In this document: positions 8,444 through 14,987 of the stretch, piece after piece | How the letters are laid out: each line of letters begins with the position of its first letter | How positions within the stretch are numbered: the first letter of the stretch is position 1 | Assembly (NCBI GenBank): GCA_002307295.1 | Contig: DBTY01000006.1 | Span: forward strand, 1 to 31,805 | DNA from: Ignavibacteriales bacterium UBA1304 | GTDB taxonomy: Bacteria > Bacteroidota > Ignavibacteria > Ignavibacteriales > Ignavibacteriaceae | Reading direction: 5' to 3' | DNA: 31,805 nt | The notes under the pieces: generated by a model | Told to the model about the DNA's origin: nothing | The model's input: the letters and a program-made list of their open reading frames with translations, nothing else | Databases searched by the model: none | Program-made: the position numbers and the translations under genes

Positions 8444-8500
8444 TATCTTTTATGAGTATTGCTTTATTAGTACTGAAGCGATTCTAGTTTCTAATTCAAA

Positions 8501-8530
8501 AAAAAGCGGACGCAATAGCGTTCGCTTTTT
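8501..8530. terminator. Bidirectional terminator between convergent genes
   Basis: AAAAAGCGGACGC (8501-8513) pairs with GCGTTCGCTTTTT (8518-8530) over 13 positions with one G.U, and a 4-base loop. The A-tract on the left and T-tract on the right let it stop transcription of the redox operon on the plus strand and of the TPR lipoprotein on the minus strand. Confidence 0.85.
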
Positions 8531-8608
8531 TAATAAGTTTAACAATATTTATGACTTGCCATAATTTTTAAAAATAGTTAAGACATTATCTTATTGAAAT
8601 AATATCTG

Positions 8609-9685
8609 TTAGTTAAAATTCCATTTATAACCTGCATCCCATTTTACTGCATTATCAACTTTAGTTTTATTTTTCGTCAGCCAATTAAGCGTTGCCGGAG
8701 CATTACCATTTTGGAAAATATAATAAAGCAGGCTTTCGGAGTGTATTGTTTTGTATGCTTCTGCAAAATACGGGAACAGGTATTTCGACGTGAAATCGTT
8801 ATAATCCGGATGTTTATCTTTATCTTCGGCAAGCAAGCCGAACAAATCGTTCAGGTTTTGAATTCGTAATTCATCTTGCGGTTTATTTGCATTGTTTTCT
8901 TCGGTTCTTAAGGCAGTTTTTGATTTTAGAAATAATTCTAGTACTGTGTAAGGCGATTTGCTATCTAAAAGAGAAGATATATTAATTTCTACGGTCGCTC
9001 CATTTTTAGTTACTCCATTATCCATTATGTCTTCTAAAGAGCGAAGCGCCATTTTAGAGCGGTCTGTATTGGGTTCCAGAGTCAGAAATCTGCAAAGGCA
9101 GAATAATGGCTGTAATTGTTTCCCTTGATGAGTATACAGTTGAGCTAATTGGAAATAATTTGATGAATAATTAGGATTAAGCTTTATTGATTTGATAAAA
9201 TTTTCTTCCGAGTCTTCCATTTCGCCCAATTTGAAATAAGTTATTGCCAGGTTAAAATAAGTGATGTAAATATCAGGATTTTCTTTTATCCCTTTTTTGT
9301 AAAACGCTATGGCATCTTTGGGCTTGCCTAGGTCGTCTAAAGCGCTTCCGGCTAAAACGCATAGTATACAGCGCAGTTGCGATTTGTATTCTAACCCTTT
9401 AAGCGAGTATTCCAAACATTTGCTAAAGTTATTATTCCGAAGGTGCGATAAAGCTATTTCATATAGGGCTTCAACATTATCCGGATCCTTGGCAAGCGTT
9501 TGTTCATAAATACTAATTGCGCCGGAATAATTTCCGTTATCATTTAAAGCTATTCCATGTTCTATGTCGCTGGATTCTTCCTGTGAGCTTGCTGAGGGCG
9601 TTTTTTCGGCTTTGGGAATATCTATTGTAGATGCGCAACCGATGAGGCATAAACATGAAACTAAAGCAAGTATAAAATACTTCAT
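8609..9685 (-). CDS. TPR-repeat lipoprotein
   Basis: 358 residues. The N-terminus MKYFILALVSCLCLIGCAS is a lipoprotein signal with lipobox L-I-G-C at residue 17, so the protein is probably anchored to the outer membrane facing the periplasm. Residues ~42-210 contain about five tetratricopeptide repeats, for example HGIALNDNGNYSGAISIYEQ, then ALYEIALSHLRNNNFSKCLE and FNLAITYFKLGEMEDSEENF. The C-terminal ~150 residues have no family I recognise. TPR lipoproteins often act as assembly platforms, but no partner is evident here. AGGAGA lies just before the ATG. The leader is long (~180 bases) and begins at a promoter element that is duplicated at 1866-1970. Confidence 0.85.
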   Translation of the reverse strand: MKYFILALVSCLCLIGCASTIDIPKAEKTPSASSQEESSDIEHGIALNDNGNYSGAISIYEQTLAKDPDNVEALYEIALSHLRNNNFSKCLEYSLKGLEYKSQLRCILCVLAGSALDDLGKPKDAIAFYKKGIKENPDIYITYFNLAITYFKLGEMEDSEENFIKSIKLNPNYSSNYFQLAQLYTHQGKQLQPLFCLCRFLTLEPNTDRSKMALRSLEDIMDNGVTKNGATVEINISSLLDSKSPYTVLELFLKSKTALRTEENNANKPQDELRIQNLNDLFGLLAEDKDKHPDYNDFTSKYLFPYFAEAYKTIHSESLLYYIFQNGNAPATLNWLTKNKTKVDNAVKWDAGYKWNFN

Positions 9686-9807
9686 GAAAATCTCCTATAT
9701 TGGATTGATGTTATGGAAAATAATATTTTGTTTCTCTTTTTGATTAACGCAAATGCTATCCCTTGCATACATAATATCATCAAGTAGTATATCAGATTAT
9801 CTCGCCG

Positions 9808-9912
9808 TTAAACAATTTCCGCCACATCGTTCGCCCCTCGGCATAATATTGAGAGGATATAAAACATCTAAAATTAAAATAAACCAAATTGCAGTATTTG
9901 TCAATAATTAAT
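9808..9912 (-). promoter_or_regulatory. Promoter and leader element, copy 2
   Basis: On the minus strand: TTGACA (9904-9899), a 17-base spacer, TATTTT (9881-9876), then GATGTTTTATATCCTCTC with CCTCTC able to pair with GAGGGG across an 11-base loop. Together with 1866-1970 it forms a two-copy family sharing -35 context, spacer length, leader start, hairpin arms and a later GGCGGA. In this copy the element ends over 100 bases before the downstream ATG at 9685. Confidence 0.6.
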
Positions 9913-9959
9913 CTTAAAGCTAATTACGAAATTTTAGCGAACCATTCTGCTTGCTTAAT

Positions 9960-9977
9960 TTTTTAGTTTGCTAAAAA
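9960..9977. promoter_or_regulatory. Inverted repeat, candidate MarR operator
   Basis: TTTTTAG (9960-9966) and CTAAAAA (9971-9977) form a perfect inverted repeat around TTTG. The octamer TTTGCTAA occurs here (9967-9974) and again at 9984-9991, where it overlaps the -35 box of the SRPBCC-marR promoter. This arrangement suits autoregulation by the MarR-type protein encoded downstream. Confidence 0.4.
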
Positions 9978-9984
9978 TTAAAAT

Positions 9985-10013
9985 TTGCTAATAATAAGTG
10001 CACATATTATATT
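9985..10013 (+). promoter_or_regulatory. Promoter of the SRPBCC-marR pair
   Basis: TTGCTA (9985-9990), a 17-base spacer and TATATT (10008-10013, 5 of 6 consensus bases). The predicted start near 10020 leaves a leader of ~29 bases containing an AAAGGA ribosome site. Confidence 0.55.
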
Positions 10014-10048
10014 AACGCTTACAAAAATAATAATTAAAGGATAAAAGC

Positions 10049-10468
10049 ATGTGGACGAGATCAAATTCAGTTGTAACAAAAGAAGTAACAAAAGAACAAA
10101 TGTGGAAACTTTTTGAAGACGTAAACAACTGGAATGTCTGGGATAAGGGGATTGAATTTGCTAAATTGGAAGGCAAATTTGAAAAAGGAAACCAAATTAC
10201 TTTGCGCCCTAAAGGCGGGCCTACTGTAAAAATTGAATTGCTTGAAACAATTAAGAACAAACGCTTTCTTGACGTAACAAAGTTTCCGTTTGCCAAAATG
10301 TTTGACGATCATGTTTTTGAAGAAACTGCAGATGGTCTTAAAATAACCATAACGTTAACTGTTAAAGGGTTATTAAGTTTTCTATGGGTGAAATTAGTAG
10401 CTCAAAAAAATGCGGACGCCTTGCCAGGCGACATGCTGGAGCAAATAAAGGCGGCTTCCAAACTATAA
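10049..10468 (+). CDS. SRPBCC-fold (polyketide cyclase/START-like) protein
   Basis: 139 residues. The pattern VTKEQMWKLFEDVNNWNVWDKGIEFAKLEGKFEKG is the typical opening of SRPBCC ligand-binding proteins: helix, then N-W-x-x-W-D. It continues with ITLRPKGGPTVKIELLE, DHVFEETADGLKITITLTVKG and a long C-terminal helix. These proteins have a deep hydrophobic pocket and may bind or modify small lipophilic compounds; the ligand is unknown. The ribosome site AAAGGA precedes the ATG. The marR gene follows after 34 bases, so the two are almost certainly one transcript, with the regulator perhaps sensing the compound handled by this protein. Confidence 0.82.
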   Translation: MWTRSNSVVTKEVTKEQMWKLFEDVNNWNVWDKGIEFAKLEGKFEKGNQITLRPKGGPTVKIELLETIKNKRFLDVTKFPFAKMFDDHVFEETADGLKITITLTVKGLLSFLWVKLVAQKNADALPGDMLEQIKAASKL

Positions 10469-10502
10469 AAAACTAATACTAAATAAATACTAGTTAGGAA
10501 AA

Positions 10503-10955
10503 ATGAAATCAGCAGATAATACTTTTAGCGTAGAAAAACCCGAAGAGAGTTCTGGCTTTTTGCTGTGGCAGGTAACCAATCTTTGGCAAAGAGAAATTAA
10601 AAATGCTCTAAAGCAATATGACCTAACCCACTCGCAATATGTATTGCTGGCAAGCATACACTGGCTTGCATTACATAAGCAGGAAGTTACTCAAATCGTT
10701 TTATCGTCTCACTCCCAAATAGATCCAATGACTACTTCAACTGTTTTAAGGACATTACAAAAAAAAGGATTTGTACAACGGGAGGAACACAAAACTGACA
10801 CAAGAGCTAAAACTGTCGCGCTTACCAGCGACGGTAAAAACATAATAAAAAAAGCAGTGGTAACAGTTGAAAAATTCGATAAGGAATTCTTTTCGAAGCT
10901 AGGTAAAAAAACAACTGAATTGAATAAAAGCTTTTTAATACTGCTTGGTCAATAA
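10503..10955 (+). CDS. MarR-family transcriptional regulator
   Basis: 150 residues with the winged-helix layout of MarR: helices LLWQVTNLWQREIKNALKQY and LTHSQYVLLASIHWLALH, the recognition region IDPMTTSTVLRTLQKKGFVQRE, then a wing with the signature HKTDTRAKTVALTSDGKNI and a C-terminal dimerisation helix. MarR proteins normally repress their own operon as dimers and release DNA on binding a phenolic or other small molecule. AGGAAAAA lies before the ATG. It is co-transcribed with the SRPBCC gene, and repeats overlapping their shared promoter are candidate binding sites. Confidence 0.9.
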   Translation: MKSADNTFSVEKPEESSGFLLWQVTNLWQREIKNALKQYDLTHSQYVLLASIHWLALHKQEVTQIVLSSHSQIDPMTTSTVLRTLQKKGFVQREEHKTDTRAKTVALTSDGKNIIKKAVVTVEKFDKEFFSKLGKKTTELNKSFLILLGQ

Positions 10956-10977
10956 TACTTAGACGCGGAAGCGCTGT

Positions 10978-11007
10978 TGTAGAGACGCAAAATTTTGCGT
11001 CTCTACA
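10978..11007. repeat. 30-base perfect palindrome
   Basis: TGTAGAGACGCAAAA (10978-10992) is followed directly by its exact reverse complement (10993-11007). It lies between the convergent ends of marR and the STR2-like gene. GTAGAGACGC-type palindromes are known as dispersed intergenic repeats in several bacterial groups. No T-tail follows, so a terminator role is not evident. Confidence 0.8.
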
Positions 11008-11076
11008 TAAATTGATTTAAGGGCGTTAAATAAACGCAATTTTATTCTTTGACTGTGGCTTGGAACGACGTTTGTT

Positions 11077-12573
11077 TTATTCTAAAACTTCTTTAAAAAC
11101 ATTTATAAGGTTTTTGGCAGGTTCTAAACCGATAGAAACTCTTAACAGTTCCGAATCTATGCCGCACTCGTCAAGCAGCGATTTACCATTAGCGCTTTTT
11201 AGCAAATCGTAATGAGCAAGATAAATATAAGGCATAGCAAGAGTAAAGCTTGTTCCTAAACTCGGTCCTTTGGATAGCTTTATATTGTCATAATAATTAT
11301 GAAGTTTCTTATCGAAAACTAACGAGATTATTCCCGGAACCGATTTATTATTTTTGCAAATTTTAAGATAATTATCGCGCGAAAAATCGTCTAAAACCCA
11401 ATTAATACTTTTGACTTTGTTAGAGGATTTTAGATAATCAACCAAAGCAAAAGTATTTTTAGAAACTTTTTTAACCCGCTCTTCATAAGACTCAATTTCA
11501 AACGCAAGACGCCGTACGTCCTTTATATAAGGAGTTTGAGCAATATTTTTTATCTCGTTTTTAATTGATTGAGCTTTTTCGCTGTTTTTGTTAAGAATTA
11601 CAGCTCCCATTAAAATATCGCCATTACCGCAGGCAAACTTGGTGAGGCTCTCTACGGCTATATCGGCATATTTTAAGACTTCAATGTTATACGGCGTGCC
11701 GATAGTAGAATCTACTGCAAGTATGATGTTATACTTTTTAGTTATCTCGGCAATGCGCGGCAAATCAGCACAGCGCACAACGGGATTATTTGGGACTTCC
11801 AAAAATACTGAAGTGATTTCGGAATTATGTTCATGCACATATTTTTCAAACTCATCCATATCAGGTATTGTAAGATACTGAAATGAATCCTTACTATACT
11901 TTTTAATGATAGACATAGAATCGCTGTACAACCATCCTATTTGGATAAACTTGTTTCGTCCTTTTACAGCCTGAGTTTTTTTCAAAGCCTGGAATACTGA
12001 AAAGATTGCGTTCATACCGGCAGAACAAAGAATAACGTCGTCAGGAGTAGAGTAGCCATAAGCTTTGGATAAAATTTGTTTTGTGCTAGCAACAGCTTGT
12101 TTAGCTGGGGCAAGCTCTTCTTCAAATTCATGGTCGATTAGTTTATTTTTCAAAAGATAATCTTCCGCCTGGCGAGAACTTGGAATTAAACCTGCATGTT
12201 GAATTAAGTACTTTATTCCCAAAAGCAAAGGGGAGTCTTTTTTGATAGAAATAAGCGGGAAACCGGAGGAAGTGATTTTATCAAATCCTTTTCCAATGTA
12301 CTGTTCAATCAAATCGAAAACGCCTTCGGACGAAACGGGGATAAGCTCTCGGTTGGAATCGATGCCTTGTTGTTTAGCAATATGAATAGCCGCTTTAGCT
12401 ACGAACCTGTTTGTAATAAAACGCGGGTAAGCGGATTCTATTTTATCCTTTACTTTCGGGTCGTTTTCTTCATAGCCTATTACGTCGGCTATTGAAGGCA
12501 GACTTACAGAAACGGCGTGTGGATTGTTCAAGGGCATTGAGCGTCCACAGGGGATGTGACAAAAATATTCCAT
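11077..12573 (-). CDS. STR2-like cystathionine gamma-synthase (PLP enzyme)
   Basis: 498 residues, about 110 longer than typical bacterial MetB. The N-terminus CHIPCGRSMPLNNPHAVSVS continues to LPSIADVIGYEENDP and AYPRF, the extension of fungal STR2-type cystathionine gamma-synthases. The rest is the Cys/Met-metabolism PLP fold: cofactor contacts around CSAGMNAIFSVFQAL, FLEVPNNPVVRCADLPRI, D288 in LAVDSTIGTPYN and the Schiff-base lysine K312 in ESLTKFACGNGD. The likely reaction joins an activated homoserine to cysteine giving cystathionine, though a lyase or other gamma-replacement role is possible. It lies 13 bases after the companion PLP enzyme gene; GAGAGAA lies before the ATG. Confidence 0.82.
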   Translation of the reverse strand: MEYFCHIPCGRSMPLNNPHAVSVSLPSIADVIGYEENDPKVKDKIESAYPRFITNRFVAKAAIHIAKQQGIDSNRELIPVSSEGVFDLIEQYIGKGFDKITSSGFPLISIKKDSPLLLGIKYLIQHAGLIPSSRQAEDYLLKNKLIDHEFEEELAPAKQAVASTKQILSKAYGYSTPDDVILCSAGMNAIFSVFQALKKTQAVKGRNKFIQIGWLYSDSMSIIKKYSKDSFQYLTIPDMDEFEKYVHEHNSEITSVFLEVPNNPVVRCADLPRIAEITKKYNIILAVDSTIGTPYNIEVLKYADIAVESLTKFACGNGDILMGAVILNKNSEKAQSIKNEIKNIAQTPYIKDVRRLAFEIESYEERVKKVSKNTFALVDYLKSSNKVKSINWVLDDFSRDNYLKICKNNKSVPGIISLVFDKKLHNYYDNIKLSKGPSLGTSFTLAMPYIYLAHYDLLKSANGKSLLDECGIDSELLRVSIGLEPAKNLINVFKEVLE

Positions 12574-12586
12574 AATTCATTCTCTC

Positions 12587-13738
12587 TTATTCCAAAGCGG
12601 AATCAATATCATTAATAAGATCGTCGGTATCTTCAAGTCCTATTGAAAGACGAAGAGTAGACTTTGAGATACCTATTGCTTTTAAGTCCTCTTCAGAATA
12701 ACTGGCGTGACTTATTTTGGCCGGCATTTCGACCCTTGAGTCTGAACAGCCGAACGAAGCTTTTTCGCCAAATAATTTAGTGTTATTCACAAATTTATGC
12801 GCTTTTTCAACGGTTGTCATATCTAAGGTGATTAAACCGGGGCATATTTTCATCTGTTTGTTTGCTAATTCGTATTGTGGATGCGATTTAAGTTTAGGAA
12901 AGCTGATGTGTAAAACATCGTTTCTCTTTGACAAGTATTCGGCTATTTTAGTCGCTGAAGCTTCATGAGCTTTAAGCCTGTAAGTAAGAGTCGGCAGCCC
13001 AAGCGAAACAAGAAAACACTCAAACGGGCTTTGCGCTCTTCCGCCGGCGTTAGAATAAAACTTAACCGCTTTGGTCCATTTTTCTTCTTTTGTTACTACC
13101 GCGCCGGAAATAACGCTGCCATGACCAGAAACATATTTGGTCGCAGAAAATATTGAAAAATCTGCGCCGAGATCAAGCGGTTTTTGCGAAGCAAAAGTAG
13201 CCATACTGTTATCAACGGCAAACAGAGTCCCATATTTTTTGCATAAAACAGAAACTGCGGCAAGATCAATGATTTTTAGTCCGGGGTTTGTGGGAGATTC
13301 GCACAGCAAAAGCTTGATGTTTTTCTTTTTTAGGATTTCTTCAACCGCATTTAAATCGCAAAAATCAGCAAATTCTACGTTAATAGCATGATTTTCTTTT
13401 AGGATATTAAGTATCCTGAAAGTGCCTCCATAACAATCTTTTTCAACAATAATAGAGTCGCCAGCTTTAACGACAGAATCAAAAAGGAGGGCAATTGATG
13501 CAATTCCTGTATTTGTACAGGTGCAGCCGTCGCCGTTCTCCGCTTTTGTGAAAATATCTTCAAGAGCGTTTCTTGTAGGGTTATCAGTGCGAGAGTAGTC
13601 GTAAATCCGATCTCCGGTTTGTTTTTTAAGATCAAAAGTTGCAGTCTGGTAAATTGGCAGATGGGATGCTCCATAAGCGTCTTTCAGACTGTTGAAATCG
13701 GAAATTCTGGCTAATAACGTTTCTAATTTAATATCCAT
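12587..13738 (-). CDS. Trans-sulfuration PLP enzyme (MetB/MetC family)
   Basis: 383 residues, standard length for cystathionine gamma-synthase, beta-lyase or gamma-lyase. It has YDYSRTDNPTRNALE (46-60, phosphate and substrate contacts), CESPTNPGLKIIDL (146-159), D176 in FAVDNSMATF and the PLP lysine K201 in SATKYVSGHGSVISG. The C-terminal LRLSIGLEDTDDLINDI is the conserved arginine segment that binds the substrate carboxylate. Sequence alone does not separate synthase from lyase, but pairing with an STR2-like synthase suggests the lyase partner (cystathionine to homocysteine or to cysteine). No Shine-Dalgarno is visible before the ATG at 13738. It is the first gene of a two-gene minus-strand operon. 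Confidence 0.87.
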   Translation of the reverse strand: MDIKLETLLARISDFNSLKDAYGASHLPIYQTATFDLKKQTGDRIYDYSRTDNPTRNALEDIFTKAENGDGCTCTNTGIASIALLFDSVVKAGDSIIVEKDCYGGTFRILNILKENHAINVEFADFCDLNAVEEILKKKNIKLLLCESPTNPGLKIIDLAAVSVLCKKYGTLFAVDNSMATFASQKPLDLGADFSIFSATKYVSGHGSVISGAVVTKEEKWTKAVKFYSNAGGRAQSPFECFLVSLGLPTLTYRLKAHEASATKIAEYLSKRNDVLHISFPKLKSHPQYELANKQMKICPGLITLDMTTVEKAHKFVNNTKLFGEKASFGCSDSRVEMPAKISHASYSEEDLKAIGISKSTLRLSIGLEDTDDLINDIDSALE

Positions 13739-13895
13739 TTACAAATTCATAAGTAATTTTACAATTTTTACTATCGACTAATATAAATTTAAAAAAACAA
13801 TATAAACATTAAGGGGCAAAAAGAAAACCCGATTAATGCTACAAATTCTCATTATGATACAAAAAAGCCGAAAAAAAAGTGAAAATTTTTGAAAA

Positions 13896-13915
13896 AATCA
13901 GTAAAACTACTGATT
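13896..13915 (-). terminator. Hairpin with T-tail on the minus strand
   Basis: AATCAGTA (13896-13903) and TACTGATT (13908-13915) form a perfect 8-bp stem with a 4-base loop. On the minus strand the stem is followed by a T-rich tract. No gene is seen to end here, so it may instead be an attenuator or insulator ahead of the PLP-enzyme operon. Confidence 0.45.
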
Positions 13916-14000
13916 CCTTTTGCTTTTTGGCGCTATATATTAGCAGTTGAACTTTAGATTCTAATTGAGAATTTTATTGTTAGTTCTGATATTTTTACGA

Positions 14001-14033
14001 AAGAATCTAAGGGGAGAGATTCTTCGTTTTTTT
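14001..14033 (+). terminator. Intrinsic terminator 1 of the divergent region
   Basis: AAGAATCT (14001-14008) pairs with AGATTCTT (14017-14024) around AAGGGGAG; ACG/CGT can extend the stem past one bulged A, and a run of seven T follows. No upstream plus-strand gene exists between it and 13739. Confidence 0.7.
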
Positions 14034-14100
14034 GGACTAAGAATATCCCGAAATAGAAAAGCTCTGTTATAGTTTTATTAATTACTGATATATGGTTTTG

Positions 14101-14146
14101 ACGGAATTTCTTCCTATTCTCGTAGAAGGACATTCCGTTTTTTTTT
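14101..14146 (+). terminator. Intrinsic terminator 2 of the divergent region
   Basis: ACGGAAT (14101-14107) and ATTCCGT (14132-14138) form a perfect stem with partial inner pairing (CTTC/GAAG), followed by nine T. This is a strong plus-strand terminator without a recognised gene in front of it. Confidence 0.75.
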
Positions 14147-14165
14147 ATAAAGTGTGTGTTATTTC

Positions 14166-14206
14166 GGACGGGCTCCCCGAGAGGAAACCCGTCCATCTGG
14201 GTTTTT
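14166..14206 (+). promoter_or_regulatory. Attenuator-like alternative hairpins
   Basis: GGACGGG (14166-14172) can pair with CCCGTCC (14188-14194). Alternatively AAACCC (14185-14190) can pair with GGGTTT (14199-14204) and run into a T-tract. The two hairpins share the CCC and cannot coexist, which is the arrangement of an antiterminator/terminator switch just before the ATG at 14220. It might also be a dispersed hairpin repeat. Confidence 0.45.
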
Positions 14207-14219
14207 CAAATTAGGCAAA

Positions 14220-14669
14220 ATGATTAATTATTTCGGTTTTTATATGAAAAAGATAAATTTTTTATATCTCATTTTTTTTCTTTTTCTATTTTTGTTAACA
14301 GGCTATGTAACAGATAGCGGCTCGTTTAGTTCACACAAAAAAGACTATCAGCTTAAATCAAAAATTTATGGCTCGTGGATGCGCGGCTCTAATAAAATCA
14401 CTTTTTTTAAGGACTCTACTTTTACAGATTCTATCTTTATTCCAAACGCTTCAGGGGACGCTCAGTATTTGTATTCACGAACGGGGAGTTACACAATTCA
14501 TAATTCTGCTTTACTGCTAAAAACAGAAGGATGGAAATTTGCCGAATGTTCTTCGATAAACGATGCAGCTTCTTCTTCTGAAAATTTTACGCTTCAGATA
14601 GACGGCAATACTATGGTCTGGGACGGAAAGCTAAGCTTAGTAAAGCATAACTACTTAACTGCCCGCTAA
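14220..14669 (+). CDS. Small secreted lipocalin-like protein
   Basis: 149 residues. The N-terminus MINYFGFYMKKINFLYLIFF leads into a long hydrophobic signal (LFLFLLTGYVTDSGS). It looks like a lipoprotein signal in which the lipobox Cys is a Tyr (LLTG-Y, codon TAT), so normal lipidation should be impossible. The mature part has short beta strands with the pattern GSWMRGSNKITFFKDSTF, then RTGSYTIHNSALLLKTEG and FTLQIDGNTMVWDGKLSLVK, which resembles small lipocalin-like domains that report a G-x-W opening. No precise function is offered. The start at 14220 has AGG four bases upstream; ATG 14244 has no ribosome site. A GTG at 14154 in frame lies inside the attenuator hairpin and was not used. Confidence 0.65.
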   Translation: MINYFGFYMKKINFLYLIFFLFLFLLTGYVTDSGSFSSHKKDYQLKSKIYGSWMRGSNKITFFKDSTFTDSIFIPNASGDAQYLYSRTGSYTIHNSALLLKTEGWKFAECSSINDAASSSENFTLQIDGNTMVWDGKLSLVKHNYLTAR

Positions 14670-14874
14670 ACAGATAAAGACGCAAAATAGCGCTAAATTA
14701 GCTATATTAAAGAAATAAAACATATCTTCTTCTTCAAAACGATAAAAAAAATCGCACATATTTTCGGAAATGGCAAAATATCCCATTTGCGGCGAAACTT
14801 ATTATAAAAAACTAGTGTTTTCTTTTTATAAACATACAAAGAGAACTATAGAAAGAAAATCTACGATATTTTAA

Positions 14875-14904
14875 TTGTCCTCTATATGGCTTAATAGCTA
14901 TAGA
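14875..14904 (+). promoter_or_regulatory. Possible promoter of the b561-YceI-Rieske operon
   Basis: TTGTCC (14875-14880), an 18-base spacer and TATAGA (14899-14904), each matching four consensus bases. Confidence 0.35.
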
Positions 14905-14948
14905 CAGTTCTAATCTTTTTAAATAAGGAACGGTAATAAGTAAATATG

Positions 14949-14968
14949 AAACCTTATAATTAAGGTTT
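14949..14968. promoter_or_regulatory. Perfect 8-bp inverted repeat before the b561-like gene
   Basis: AAACCTTA and TAAGGTTT flank a TAAT centre, 19 bases before the start codon and next to the AAAAAGGAG ribosome site. It could be an operator or an RNA hairpin that influences translation. Confidence 0.45.
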
Positions 14969-14987
14969 AAATTAAAAAGGAGTAGAT

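Larger units (their letters stand above)
14670..14987. other. Intergenic region before the b561-like operon
   Basis: About 318 bases with no gene. It contains AAATGG and CCATTT arms (near 14768-14803), a promoter-like pair at 14875-14904 and a perfect inverted repeat at 14949-14968, which are listed separately. Confidence 0.6.

Noticed and set aside
13954..14196. Minus-strand 80-residue frame in the divergent region
   Set aside because: It is built from the inverted repeats of terminator hairpins and has no recognisable protein pattern.
14166..14206. Hammerhead ribozyme or known riboswitch class
   Set aside because: GAAAC is present but the CUGAUGA core is not; no known aptamer consensus was recognised.
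14154..14219. In-frame GTG start giving a longer N-terminus for the small secreted protein
   Set aside because: The added codons lie inside the attenuator hairpins and displace the signal peptide from the N-terminus; the ATG at 14220 has an AGG upstream.
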